Source of the DNA: Variovorax sp. UMC13
Lineage (GTDB): Bacteria > Pseudomonadota > Gammaproteobacteria > Burkholderiales > Burkholderiaceae_C
NCBI RefSeq assembly: GCF_014170375.1
Contig: NZ_LZZW01000029.1
Location: forward strand, 129,501-193,500
DNA length: 64,000 nucleotides
Direction of reading: 5' to 3'
Shown here one piece after another: positions 17,001 through 24,252 of the stretch (position 1 is its first letter; each line of letters starts with the position of its first letter). A model generated the notes under the pieces. That model saw only the letters and a list, made by a program, of their open reading frames with translations, was not told the origin of the DNA and did no database searches. The position numbers and the translations under genes are program-made.

Positions 17001-20000
17001 ACATCGAGGCCAGCGAGATCCTGGTGCGCAACGACGCCGGCAGCGCCCTCGGCGGGCCCGAGATCATCCTGGCCGCGACCGATGCGGTGAAGGTCGCGGA
17101 CGGCAGCGTCATCCGCGCCGTCGGAAAGGCGGATGGCCGCGGCACCAACCTCATCGTCAAGCCGCGGCAGAAGGCGGTCTATGCGGACCCCGACGGCCAG
17201 CTCGACGACAACCGCGACGGCGTGATCGACCAGCTCGACGCGGCGGACGACGTGCTGGTCTCGCCGTCGCGCGACTGGGGCGCCTTGCTGCGGCTGTCGA
17301 ACGCGGGAACGGCGCAGGTGCTGCGCTCGGCGGTCGACGCGACGCAGGGCGGCATGATGCAGATCGGCGCCGGCGCCACGCTGGCCGGCGGCGCGTCGCT
17401 GCTGATCGACGCCACGCGCACCACCCTGCTGGCGCCGAGTGCCCGGCTGTCCGGCGAGGCGCTGTCGGTGGCCTCCGGGCGCATCGGGCTGGGCGGTGGC
17501 AGCGAGGGCCTGGTGCTCGGTGCCGGGTCGTTGGCACAACTGGCCGACACGCGCGAACTCACCTTGCGCAGCTACGGCAGCATCGACTTCCACGGCAACG
17601 TGGACTTCGGCGGCGCCGGTCTTCGCAGCGTGGTGCTCGATGCGCAGCGCCTGTCGGGGCAGGGCGGCGACGTGGTGGTAGACGCCGCCCTGCTGACGCT
17701 CAGCAACAGCAGCGGTGCGTCCGTGGGCGGCAACGGCACCGGCCTCGGCAGCCTGCGCCTCACGGCCGACGAACTGCGACTGGGCAGCGGCGAGAAACGG
17801 GTCGACGGCTTTGCATCGATCGAATTCGGCGGCCGCCAGCGCGTGCTGGCCGTCGGCAGCGGCAGCCTGGATGCGGGGGCGATCGACCTCGTGCTGCGCA
17901 CCCCCGTGCTCACCGGCCAGCGCGGCGCGCGCCAGGCCGTGACCACCACCGGTGCATTGACGCTCGCGCATGCGCCTGGTGCCGCATCGGCGGCCGAAGC
18001 GGAGGACAGCCTGGGCACCTCGCTGTCGCTCACCGGCGGCTCGGTCGGCGTCGATGGCCGCATCGTGGCGCTCGGCGGCAGCGTGTCGCTCCAGGCCTTG
18101 ACCGGCGACCTGCAACTGGCGGCAGGCTCGCGCATCGATGTCGGCGGCTTCGCCAAGCGTTTCTTCGACGTGGCCGCCTACGCCGATGCAGGCCGCATCA
18201 CGCTGCAGGCCGGCCAGGGCCACATCGTGCAGGCGGCCGGCTCGACCCTGGCCCTGGCGGCCCATGCCGATGGCGGCAATGCCGGCACGCTGAGCGTCGA
18301 GACCGCGGGCGCGGGCACGGTGTCCCTGGACGGTGAACTGCTCGCCCAGGCGGGCGCCGGCGGCCAGGGCGGGAGCTTTGCGTTGAACATCGCCGCACTG
18401 CCCGGCTTCGGCGCGCTCGCTGCGCGCCTCAATGCGGCGGGCTTCGACGCCGCGCGCGATTTCCGCGTGCGCAGCGGCGACGTGACCGTCGACGGCCGCA
18501 CGCAGGTGGCGGACTTCCGGCTCAGCGCCGACCAGGGCCGGGTGACGCTGGCCGGCGCCATCGATGCGCGTTCGACCTATGGCGGCCGCATCGCGGTCGC
18601 CGGCGGCGGCGGCGTGACCATGACCAACGCCGCTTCGCTGCGGGCCGGTGCCACCGACGCCGAGCTGGGCTCGGGCCGGATCACGCTCGAAGCGAGTGGC
18701 GGACAACTGGACCTGCAGGGGGGCGTGATCGACGTCGGCGGCGGCGAGGGCGGACGCGTGCGCCTGCGCGCGCGCCAGAACGCAGGCCACGACGAGGTCG
18801 CGGTGACGGCCTTGAACGCCACCGTCACCGGCGCACGCTCGGCGGTGCTCGAAGGCGTGACGGTGTACGACAGCCCATCGGTCGATGCCGTCAAGGCCCA
18901 GGCCGTGGCCGACGCGCAGCGGTTCGCATCCCACGCCGGTGCCGTGGCCCGGCGCCTCGGGCTGGGCCCGGTGAGCGTGATGCCGGGCATCGAGATCCGC
19001 AGCGACGGCGACCTGACCCTCGGCACCGACTGGAACCTCTACGGCAGCTTCGGAACCGGCCTGCGCGAAGGCGGGCTGACGTTGCGGGCGGCCGGCAACC
19101 TGTTGATCGGCGCCAACCTGAGCGACGGCTTCGACGCCGCGGGCCGCAGCGGCGTGCTGCAGGACGCCGCCTCGTGGGACCTGCGGCTGGTGGCCGGTGC
19201 CGACCTGTCGGCGGCGAACGCGCTGTCGGTGCGCCAGGCTACGCAACTCGCGGCGGGCAGTGGCAACGTGGTGGTCGGCACCGCCACGGCCGGCTCCCTG
19301 GTGCGCACCGGCACGGGCGACCTGCAGCTGGCCGCGGGTCGCGACCTCGACCTGGCCCACCAGGCGTCGGTCATCTACACGGCGGGGCGCAGCGACAGCA
19401 CGGTGTGGGCCGATTTCACGACGCTGCCTTCGTCGATCGAGCTGCAGGGGCCGAGCTGGGACCCGAGCATCGGGACGGTGGCCCTGCCCACGGCGGCCTA
19501 TGGCGTGCAGGGCGGCAACCTCGAGCTGCGCACGGGCGGCGACATCCGCTCGGTGGCGGTGGCCGGTGCCGAGGCCCAGTTCTTCGGCGAATGGCTGCGG
19601 CGCCTGGGGCGCAAGGAGCCGACCCTCTCGGGGACCCCGGGGGTGGTCACGGTCGACATGCCGTTCCAGCCCGGCGAGCAGGCGACCTGGTTCGTGGACT
19701 ACGCGAAGTTCAACCAGGGCGTGGGCGCACTGGGCGGCGGCAACGTGACGGTGCAGGCCGGCGGCGGCATAGACGACCTGCTGGTGGCGCAGCCGACCCA
19801 TGGCCGGGTGCGCGGTGGGCGCACCGCGGGCGAAGCGATGACGCTGGTGCTCGGCAACGGCGGCGCGATGAAGGTGACGGCCGAGGGTGCCATCCGCGGC
19901 GGCCAGTACTACATCGGCCGCGGCGAGGGCCACATCACGGCCGGCGAAATGACGGCGGGCGCCCGCGCGCAGGCACCGGTCCTGGCCATCGGCGACAGCG

Positions 20001-22258
20001 TGCTGGGCGTCACCACGCGTGGCGACCTGAACGTGAGCACGGTGGCCGATCCGTTGATGACCGACCAGCGCTACACCAACGCCTACCAGGGCAGCAGCAC
20101 GATCTACGGCGGCTTCATGAGCGGCTACACCGCGCGCAGCGCGGTGGACCTTCGCTCGGTGGGCGGCGACCTGGTGCTCGGCACGGCGGACATCGGCAGC
20201 CTGAAGGGGCAGGACACCTATCCGTCGAAGCTCGCGCTGACCGCGCTCAGCGGTTCGGTGAGCAACGAGACCGGCTCGTACAACCCGATGCAGTCCGACG
20301 ACCAGATGTACTACGTGCCGCGCACCGGCCTGCTGTTCATGATGCCCTCGGCGCAGACCGAACTGCGGGTGCTGGCCGACCGGGACGTGCGGCTGGGCGA
20401 GATCGTCATGTCGCGGAGTGCGCCCGACATGCTGCCCCGGCCCTTCAATCCGATGCGCGACTGGGTGTCGGCCCTGCGCCGGTGGATGATCGATCCCACG
20501 GGCGGCCTCGTCGGCACCCCGCAGAGCAGCACCCCTGAGTTGAACTGGCTGGCCGACGATCATGCGCCGAGCCGGATCTACGCGCGCTCGGGCGACATCG
20601 TGCGCCGCGTCTCGAGCAAGCTGGTGGCCAGCGAGCAGCTCTGGCTGCGCGCCGGCGAGGACATCCGCGGTCTGCGGCTGGACCTGCGCAACAACCATGC
20701 GGACGAGGTCTCGATGCTGGCGGCGGGCAAGGACGTCATCGGCCTCATCGCCGACCCGCAGCTGATGAACAACCCGAACACCACGGCCACCATCGGCATC
20801 CAGGGCCCGGGGGGCCTGCTGGTGTCGGCGGGCCGCGATGTCTACAACGTCAACGCGATCAGCCAGGGCAACATCCAGCGCTGGGACGCCAACAACTTCC
20901 CCGAGGAAAGCAGCCGGGTGCAGCACCTGCCCGACGAGGGCGCGTCGATCACCGTCATGGCCGGCCTGCAGGGCAAGGACCCGGACTACGCCGCCTTCGT
21001 GGCCGCCTACCTCGACCCGACCCGGGTGGCCGCGATGCCGGCGCATCTGGTGAGCACGCTGGCCGACGGCACACGGGTGCCGCGCTACCTGCTCGATGCG
21101 CAGGAAACGCGCGCCGGCGGGCAGGAGAAGACCGTGCAGCGCGGACTCGTTTCCTACATGAAGGAGATGACCGGCGAATCCTTCGATCCGCTGGCGGCCT
21201 GGGCCCGTTTCCGCGCGCTGCCGGCCTTGGCCCAGGAGGTGTTCGCGCGCCGCGTGTTCCAGCAGGAGCTGCGCGAAGCCGGGCGCAACCAGAACACGCC
21301 CGACGCCAAGGGCGAGCCGGTGCATGGCGGCTACAACCGCGGCTACGCCGCCATCGAGACCCTTTTCCCGGGCAGCGACTGGAAGGGCAGCGTGCTGGCC
21401 GACAGCATGACGCTGCGCACCATGCGCGGCGGCGACATCGACGTCCTGGCGCCGGGCGGCCACCTGCAGGCGGCATCGCTCACGCGCATCCCGGCGGCCG
21501 GCGAGGGCCTCGTGACCCTGGCCGGTGGCCACATCGGCCTGTTCGCCGACGACAGCGTGGTCGTCAACCGCTCGCGCATCCTGGCCTTCGTCCCCGAGGC
21601 GACCCAGCGCGGCAGCGACATGATCATCTGGTCGAGCAACGGCGACGTGGACGCGGGGCGCGGCGCCAAGACCGTGCGCGTGCCCTCCAGGCCGATCGTC
21701 AAGACCGACGTCGACGGCATGACCCGGGTGACGGAGCGCTCCGACATGAGCGGCAGCGGCATCGGCACCGTGGGCGACGGCGACGTCGACCTGATGGCGC
21801 CCAAGGGCACGATCAACGCCGGCGATGCCGGCATCCGCTTCGCCGGCAACCTCAACCTGGCCGCCCTGCACGTGCTCAACGCCGACAACATCCAGGGCGA
21901 AGGCGACGTCACCGGCTTGCCGGTGGTCGCCGCGGTGGACATCGGCGCGCTGACCAACGCCAGCGCCGCGACCGCGCAGGCCACGGCGGCGGCGCAGGAG
22001 GTGCTGCAGCGCGAACGTGCGGCGGCGCGCCAGGCGCTGCCCTCGGTGTTCACGGTGCGGGTGCTGGGCTTCGGCAGCGAGGCGCCCGAGCGTGGCGGCG
22101 CGGCCCTTCAGCCCGCGCCCTCGGCGGCCGCGGCGACCGCCCCGCGCTACGACGCCACGAGTCCCGTGCGGCTGGTGGGCAACGGCCAGAACTTCGAGAG
22201 CCGGGGCTGGGCCCTGCTGACCGAGCCCGAGCGCCGTCAACTGCGCCAGGAGCGCTGA
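11084..22258 (+). CDS. Giant filamentous-haemagglutinin-like (TpsA-type) secreted protein
   Basis: This 3724-residue protein starts with an extended signal peptide (basic n-region, MAPTARVVAMMLAAGGVLAD, then AHAQ). A two-partner-secretion haemagglutination domain follows at about 147-275 (AILNWESFNVGRNTTVKFDQ; IVNRNGIVFNGSAQVDTRTL; NRNG replaces the usual NPNG). The body is thousands of residues of Gly/Ala/Asp-rich beta-helix-like repeats. The C-terminal part, around residue 3425 (YAAIETLFPG), resembles DUF3739, the domain found with FHA-family proteins. D2041-D2052 is a perfect EF-hand loop, and the only two cysteines are C1334 and C1340. ATG 11084 was chosen over TTG 11057 because it starts the signal peptide. 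No TpsB transporter gene is in the window. Expression is probably driven by the ECF promoter at 10922. Confidence 0.9.
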   Translation: MSTGGHKSAATKTTTRGATAGRTALRGRGFRMAPTARVVAMMLAAGGVLADAHAQRALGAAWLAQKNVIQGTAQATGRLPNGQPVSSLTNPTQQRDSAQMQRSLDNLNLAARGIAAQQAAQEAARLAALNADATVPDGLVDGGLKVDTHSLTAGWLNAKAPVQSAAGGRTVVGIEQTDEKAILNWESFNVGRNTTVKFDQKGGTKADGTNGWIALNRINDPSGKPSQIAGQIQADGSVYIVNRNGIVFNGSAQVDTRTLIASSLALSDAQFMRGINNPTSMAHVWAGDTLLPAFGDHAPTVTPNFDRADAWAPTAPTPGTVSVQAGARIQVEKGDKLMLLGTQVSNAGRLQARDGQVILAAGEQVWLSEDVNGVRGLDVAVSGPMPYLTLYSNINQAVTQGPIYAFHDFQARLAAEILPALDARAAALDYNVLNTGTIQSDRGNITLQARDVRQMGVLTASTALNNRDGSIRLRAWAQGQLFGGAGIFEGFNYGSASWSAGTLTMGEGSVTRVRPDAEDTSQIEATDLAMRYTPGSISLYGKLIDLRPGSLTMAPSGLVDIVAATVPYVVGNKQVITPGFGARANDTSRIYIDSGAVVSTAGLQEVAVPIERNFIEVDLRINELRDSPLLRDSWLRGQKLVVDRRASGVFAHGPMSGVLWGGDAGAWQGTPLADVSGWIGVGKTDLQELSATGGSINLKSGGDLIARPGSLLDISGGSVRYAGGWNTTSKIRSLDGRLHTMANASPDLVYDGIAGRFISEHARWNVSETFLSPLLSGKAFEAGYTEGRGAGAMLMYVGQGVVLEGELAGGTVVGERQQGDAGTAKAGRWTFGGGSNLEWPWNLGALTISDAPEQLGSDFTRASALDTRWRQADGSTASWFDAGMLERSGLGSIQLAVGGNFTLAQDTELRLAPRTAFAIIASAGNTSRLDFRIDGTLRSAGGSVVLANQDPTGGSVTLGAGARIDVGGQWHNETLNGRAVDVLAKDGGTISLEAAKLHVEGPATLVVSGGGRGWREGSKKKLDMGDAGSIRLDGVAGKDLDRLDLQAFAAGSGGSLALVLAQDQLSIGGPPLADAWRLPTTLYGDRGFRAVSLEVPGPVDIADGTRIGLVPLGWDMVGVDHEAIASGSRLGELLTASLLRPEQRLARAPASLSLSTMGQGDLRVGRDASIRVDTGGTLSLNGTAVDVRGTVVAPAGAISVSAATTLTLAEGASLLARGAAVVHDDARGRRVGRVLDGGRVTLRAADLALETGSLIDVSGTQAVLDGAPSAWHESTGLEVASHGGSIAVTGKGLIAGRLVARAGGAGAHGGSLSLTHSDPSVQGDPGQLLVRQFCGIVGFCDPSQVIGVDFSKVLEDYGMPGFPRMVLTQAFIDALSNSLRAGLSVTDAALQAGGGTIDFAAYGLDDAALDGFRDGVGIDLRAIQPTRSLLTVRPGAMASGGFADLALKASGRVELGDVHLSAGRSITVDGMLARAPGESAGASLVAPYIVLQRTGSNAKAAPADELAGQLRLQADTVDVYGGRNAGAIHGPASLRGFAQTTVTADELRFTVVTPGSGAEPTGAREATLDVDGSLRIEAGQVYPSTGVDAKIVASRSIEVHGNGAMPDAPLSAGGALTLTAPVIEQHGVLRAPFGQLTLAAGERLVLGAGSLTSVSGDGLLVPYGALLNNEYWTGPFKLEGERGMSAPPEKRIVLQGASVDVAAGSVIDIRGGGDMVAREFVPGSGGSHDILTLPGAYAVVPGHASAVAPGLPARAGHSLWLAGGNGLAAGWYTLLPASYAALPGAFLVLPTGAPATLGTPPAGTAIRADGSVVMAGREGNALAGSADARSGWWQVMNGAQLRQYSQYHEAQANTFFASEAFKLTQYRLTGIDIVTPRLPMDAGAVVLRASQQLQLGGTLQARGGSGPDGETGRGGLVDIVADKIAIVGAGQDPSALRAEGFLVLASDMLSNFGAGSLLVGGTRSGDALGLALDIEASEILVRNDAGSALGGPEIILAATDAVKVADGSVIRAVGKADGRGTNLIVKPRQKAVYADPDGQLDDNRDGVIDQLDAADDVLVSPSRDWGALLRLSNAGTAQVLRSAVDATQGGMMQIGAGATLAGGASLLIDATRTTLLAPSARLSGEALSVASGRIGLGGGSEGLVLGAGSLAQLADTRELTLRSYGSIDFHGNVDFGGAGLRSVVLDAQRLSGQGGDVVVDAALLTLSNSSGASVGGNGTGLGSLRLTADELRLGSGEKRVDGFASIEFGGRQRVLAVGSGSLDAGAIDLVLRTPVLTGQRGARQAVTTTGALTLAHAPGAASAAEAEDSLGTSLSLTGGSVGVDGRIVALGGSVSLQALTGDLQLAAGSRIDVGGFAKRFFDVAAYADAGRITLQAGQGHIVQAAGSTLALAAHADGGNAGTLSVETAGAGTVSLDGELLAQAGAGGQGGSFALNIAALPGFGALAARLNAAGFDAARDFRVRSGDVTVDGRTQVADFRLSADQGRVTLAGAIDARSTYGGRIAVAGGGGVTMTNAASLRAGATDAELGSGRITLEASGGQLDLQGGVIDVGGGEGGRVRLRARQNAGHDEVAVTALNATVTGARSAVLEGVTVYDSPSVDAVKAQAVADAQRFASHAGAVARRLGLGPVSVMPGIEIRSDGDLTLGTDWNLYGSFGTGLREGGLTLRAAGNLLIGANLSDGFDAAGRSGVLQDAASWDLRLVAGADLSAANALSVRQATQLAAGSGNVVVGTATAGSLVRTGTGDLQLAAGRDLDLAHQASVIYTAGRSDSTVWADFTTLPSSIELQGPSWDPSIGTVALPTAAYGVQGGNLELRTGGDIRSVAVAGAEAQFFGEWLRRLGRKEPTLSGTPGVVTVDMPFQPGEQATWFVDYAKFNQGVGALGGGNVTVQAGGGIDDLLVAQPTHGRVRGGRTAGEAMTLVLGNGGAMKVTAEGAIRGGQYYIGRGEGHITAGEMTAGARAQAPVLAIGDSVLGVTTRGDLNVSTVADPLMTDQRYTNAYQGSSTIYGGFMSGYTARSAVDLRSVGGDLVLGTADIGSLKGQDTYPSKLALTALSGSVSNETGSYNPMQSDDQMYYVPRTGLLFMMPSAQTELRVLADRDVRLGEIVMSRSAPDMLPRPFNPMRDWVSALRRWMIDPTGGLVGTPQSSTPELNWLADDHAPSRIYARSGDIVRRVSSKLVASEQLWLRAGEDIRGLRLDLRNNHADEVSMLAAGKDVIGLIADPQLMNNPNTTATIGIQGPGGLLVSAGRDVYNVNAISQGNIQRWDANNFPEESSRVQHLPDEGASITVMAGLQGKDPDYAAFVAAYLDPTRVAAMPAHLVSTLADGTRVPRYLLDAQETRAGGQEKTVQRGLVSYMKEMTGESFDPLAAWARFRALPALAQEVFARRVFQQELREAGRNQNTPDAKGEPVHGGYNRGYAAIETLFPGSDWKGSVLADSMTLRTMRGGDIDVLAPGGHLQAASLTRIPAAGEGLVTLAGGHIGLFADDSVVVNRSRILAFVPEATQRGSDMIIWSSNGDVDAGRGAKTVRVPSRPIVKTDVDGMTRVTERSDMSGSGIGTVGDGDVDLMAPKGTINAGDAGIRFAGNLNLAALHVLNADNIQGEGDVTGLPVVAAVDIGALTNASAATAQATAAAQEVLQRERAAARQALPSVFTVRVLGFGSEAPERGGAALQPAPSAAAATAPRYDATSPVRLVGNGQNFESRGWALLTEPERRQLRQER

Positions 22259-22274
22259 GCCGCGTCGTTCCGTA

Positions 22275-22304
22275 CGCCCCATCCTGCGGCGGCAGGGTGG
22301 GGCG
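22275..22304 (+). other. Long GC hairpin between the adhesin and second sigma gene
   Basis: Bases 22275-22287 pair with 22292-22304 over 13 positions (one G-T wobble) around a GGCG loop, 16 bases after the adhesin stop. No T-run follows. It could be a transcript-stabilising 3' structure, a weak terminator or a pause site separating the adhesin message from the sigma gene. Confidence 0.5.
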
Positions 22305-22334
22305 CCATCGCCCTTCACACGAGGCAGAGCCACC

Positions 22335-22961
22335 ATGGCATTCGACACCCCCGGTGATCTCGCGGCGGCGTGCGGCGACGAGATCGCCTGCGCTCCGCCG
22401 GCCGATGCACGGCACGGCCAGGCCTTGCGCGGCTTCCTGGTGACGCACTACGACCAGCTGCAACGCAAGCTGATGCGCCATCTCGGCTGCGCCGACATGG
22501 CCAGCGAATGCCTGCACGATGCGTGGCTGCGCCTGGGCCGATCGGCGATCAGCGATCCGGTCCAGAGTCCCGAGGCCTACATCTACCGCATGGCGTGCAA
22601 CGTCGCGACCGATCGCGCGCGCAGCAACCGGGCATGGCAGGGCGCGGGCGACGCCGACGAGGCGCTCGCCCACTTTGTCGATGAAGCACCGGGCCCCGAC
22701 GACATCGCGGCCGGGCGCGCCGACCTGGCCGCGGTGGAGCGTGCGCTGCAGGACCTGCCGCGCCGCCACCGCGCGGTGCTGATCGCGCTGCGCATCGACG
22801 AGATGGCGCGCCAGGAGGTGGCCAGCCGTCATGCCCTGTCGTTGCGCCGCCTGGACACCGTGCTGCGCCAGGCGCTGCGGCACTGCGCCGAGAAGGCGAG
22901 GCCGCAGGCGCTCCAGGGCGGGCGTGCGTTCGATCCACCGTGCCCGGCGCCCGAGCCCTGA
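22335..22961 (+). CDS. Second ECF sigma factor, FecI-like
   Basis: The 208-residue sigma-70 relative has region 2 (ASECLHDAWLRLG, AYIYRMACNVATDRARSNR) and region 4 (LQDLPRRHRAVLIALRIDEM, then ARQEVASRHALSLRRLDTVL). It is a visible paralogue of the sigma factor at 9243 (both have VQSP followed by a GY/AY-I/L-RMA motif). It has an extra N-terminal stretch of about 30 residues and a longer tail. No FecR or STN gene follows; the next gene is on the opposite strand. It may share the upstream FecR or act independently. ATG 22335 was chosen at the only good start; the ribosome-binding site is poor (GAGGCAGAGCC). Confidence 0.87.
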   Translation: MAFDTPGDLAAACGDEIACAPPADARHGQALRGFLVTHYDQLQRKLMRHLGCADMASECLHDAWLRLGRSAISDPVQSPEAYIYRMACNVATDRARSNRAWQGAGDADEALAHFVDEAPGPDDIAAGRADLAAVERALQDLPRRHRAVLIALRIDEMARQEVASRHALSLRRLDTVLRQALRHCAEKARPQALQGGRAFDPPCPAPEP

Positions 22962-22991
22962 AGACGGCCGCGCGCCCCGGGAGCGGCCGCC

Positions 22992-23768
22992 TCAGAGGCC
23001 GGCGTCGTCGGCCAGGATGACTTCGACGCGCGCCACGCCCAGCGCGTTGGTCAGCGCCGAGCCCTCGGGCAGCTGGTCCGTGACCAGGCGGTCGAGGCCG
23101 GCCAGCGGGCTCCAGGGGAACAGGGCTTCGCGACCCAGCTTGGACGAATCCGCGAGCACCGTGACCGACCGCGCATGCGCCACCATGGCGCGCGCCACGT
23201 CCGATTCCTCGAGTGCGAAATCCATCGCGCCGAACTGGGAAATGGCGCCCACCGTCAGCACCGCGTGGTCGGCACGGAAGCGCGAGATCTGCTCGAGCAC
23301 GAAGCTCCCCAGGTTCTGGCTCGACTCCTCGCGGTACTCGCCGCCGAGCAGGAAAACCTTGTTCTTGCCGCGTCCCTGGCCCATCACGCGCGCGATGGAG
23401 GCCGAGTTGGTGATCACGGTCAGGCCCGTGGACTCGGCGAGCGCCTCGGCGAACATCAGCGTGGTGGTGCCGGTGTCGATGAACAGGGATTCGCCGGGCT
23501 TGAACAGTTGCGCGGCGCGCTTGGCGATGCGCTTCTTGTGCGGCGCGCTCTCGTTCATCCGGATGTCGAAGGAGTTCTCGCTCGAGGCCTCGGGCAGGAC
23601 CGCGCTGCCGTGCACCTTGCGGATGCGCCCCTCTTCGGCCAGGCCGGAGAGATCGCGCCGGACGGTTTCCTTGGACGCGCCCAGCATCACGGCCAAATCC
23701 TCGACGGAAACGCGGCTGTTCTCGCGCACCAGTCGCACAATCTGCTCTCGACGTTCCAGTGGTTTCAT
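22992..23768 (-). CDS. DeoR/GlpR-family transcriptional repressor
   Basis: The 258-residue product begins MKPLERREQIVRLVRENSRV with a DeoR winged helix (VEDLAVMLGASKETVRRDLS). A sugar-phosphate-sensing DeoRC domain follows (FIDTGTTTLMFAEAL, FLLGGEYR). The family represses carbohydrate or polyol operons and is released by a phosphorylated intermediate. It is the last gene of the minus-strand dehydrogenase/kinase operon, 77 bases after the DUF1937 gene, so it probably controls that operon and itself. The frame extends 38 residues upstream, but ATG 23768 gives the family-typical N-terminus. Confidence 0.9.
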   Translation of the reverse strand: MKPLERREQIVRLVRENSRVSVEDLAVMLGASKETVRRDLSGLAEEGRIRKVHGSAVLPEASSENSFDIRMNESAPHKKRIAKRAAQLFKPGESLFIDTGTTTLMFAEALAESTGLTVITNSASIARVMGQGRGKNKVFLLGGEYREESSQNLGSFVLEQISRFRADHAVLTVGAISQFGAMDFALEESDVARAMVAHARSVTVLADSSKLGREALFPWSPLAGLDRLVTDQLPEGSALTNALGVARVEVILADDAGL

Positions 23769-23845
23769 TCTTGCGGGCAGGCCCTGGTCATTTGCTCTCA
23801 CAAGTCTATTCCATGTCTTTTGGCGAGCCGGGCCGCGCGCGGGCC

Positions 23846-24208
23846 TCAGCTCGGCGCGAAGCCGGCTTCCACCACGCTCCACAGATGCACAGGGCAGCCG
23901 CGGTCCTGGAAGATCCGCATCTCGCGGGCCACGCCGGAGCTTTCCTTCCAGCCCGGCGCATCGATCACGATGAGCTCTTCCATCGCATCCATGAAGACCT
24001 GGTCCACCGGCGCCCAGAGCCTGCCAATGGCCGCCTTGTCCAGGCCCGCGAGTTCGCCATTGATCGGGTGCGACATCGAGACCTGACTGAAGACGGCGCA
24101 GCCGGCCCTCACGATCCTGGCGGCGACTTGGTTGGACAGTCGGAAGCGCTGCGCCACCACCTCCTTGTCGTCGTGGCCGTAGGGACAGGCCAGAAAAATC
24201 TTGCGCAT
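23846..24208 (-). CDS. DUF1937-family protein
   Basis: The 120-residue product resembles DUF1937: MRKIFLACPYGHDDKEVV, MSHPINGELAG, IDAPGWKESSGVAREM. The family shares the fold of nucleoside 2-deoxyribosyltransferases, and the G-W-x-x-S-x-G stretch is its best-conserved block. Its biochemical role is not established to my knowledge. ATG 24208 has AGAGGTAA upstream on the minus strand. It lies 44 bases after the kinase gene in an operon otherwise devoted to a polyol-phosphate pathway, which is an unexpected partner. Confidence 0.75.
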   Translation of the reverse strand: MRKIFLACPYGHDDKEVVAQRFRLSNQVAARIVRAGCAVFSQVSMSHPINGELAGLDKAAIGRLWAPVDQVFMDAMEELIVIDAPGWKESSGVAREMRIFQDRGCPVHLWSVVEAGFAPS

Positions 24209-24252
24209 TGCTTTACCTCTGCTGGTTGAAAAATTCGGGGATGTCGGGATGC

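Noticed and set aside
10724..22348. Minus-strand open frame of 3874 codons opposite the adhesin gene
   Set aside because: It mirrors the codon-position bias of the plus-strand gene in GC-rich DNA. The translation is His/Arg/Ala/Gly-rich without domains, and it runs across fecR and the sigma gene as well.
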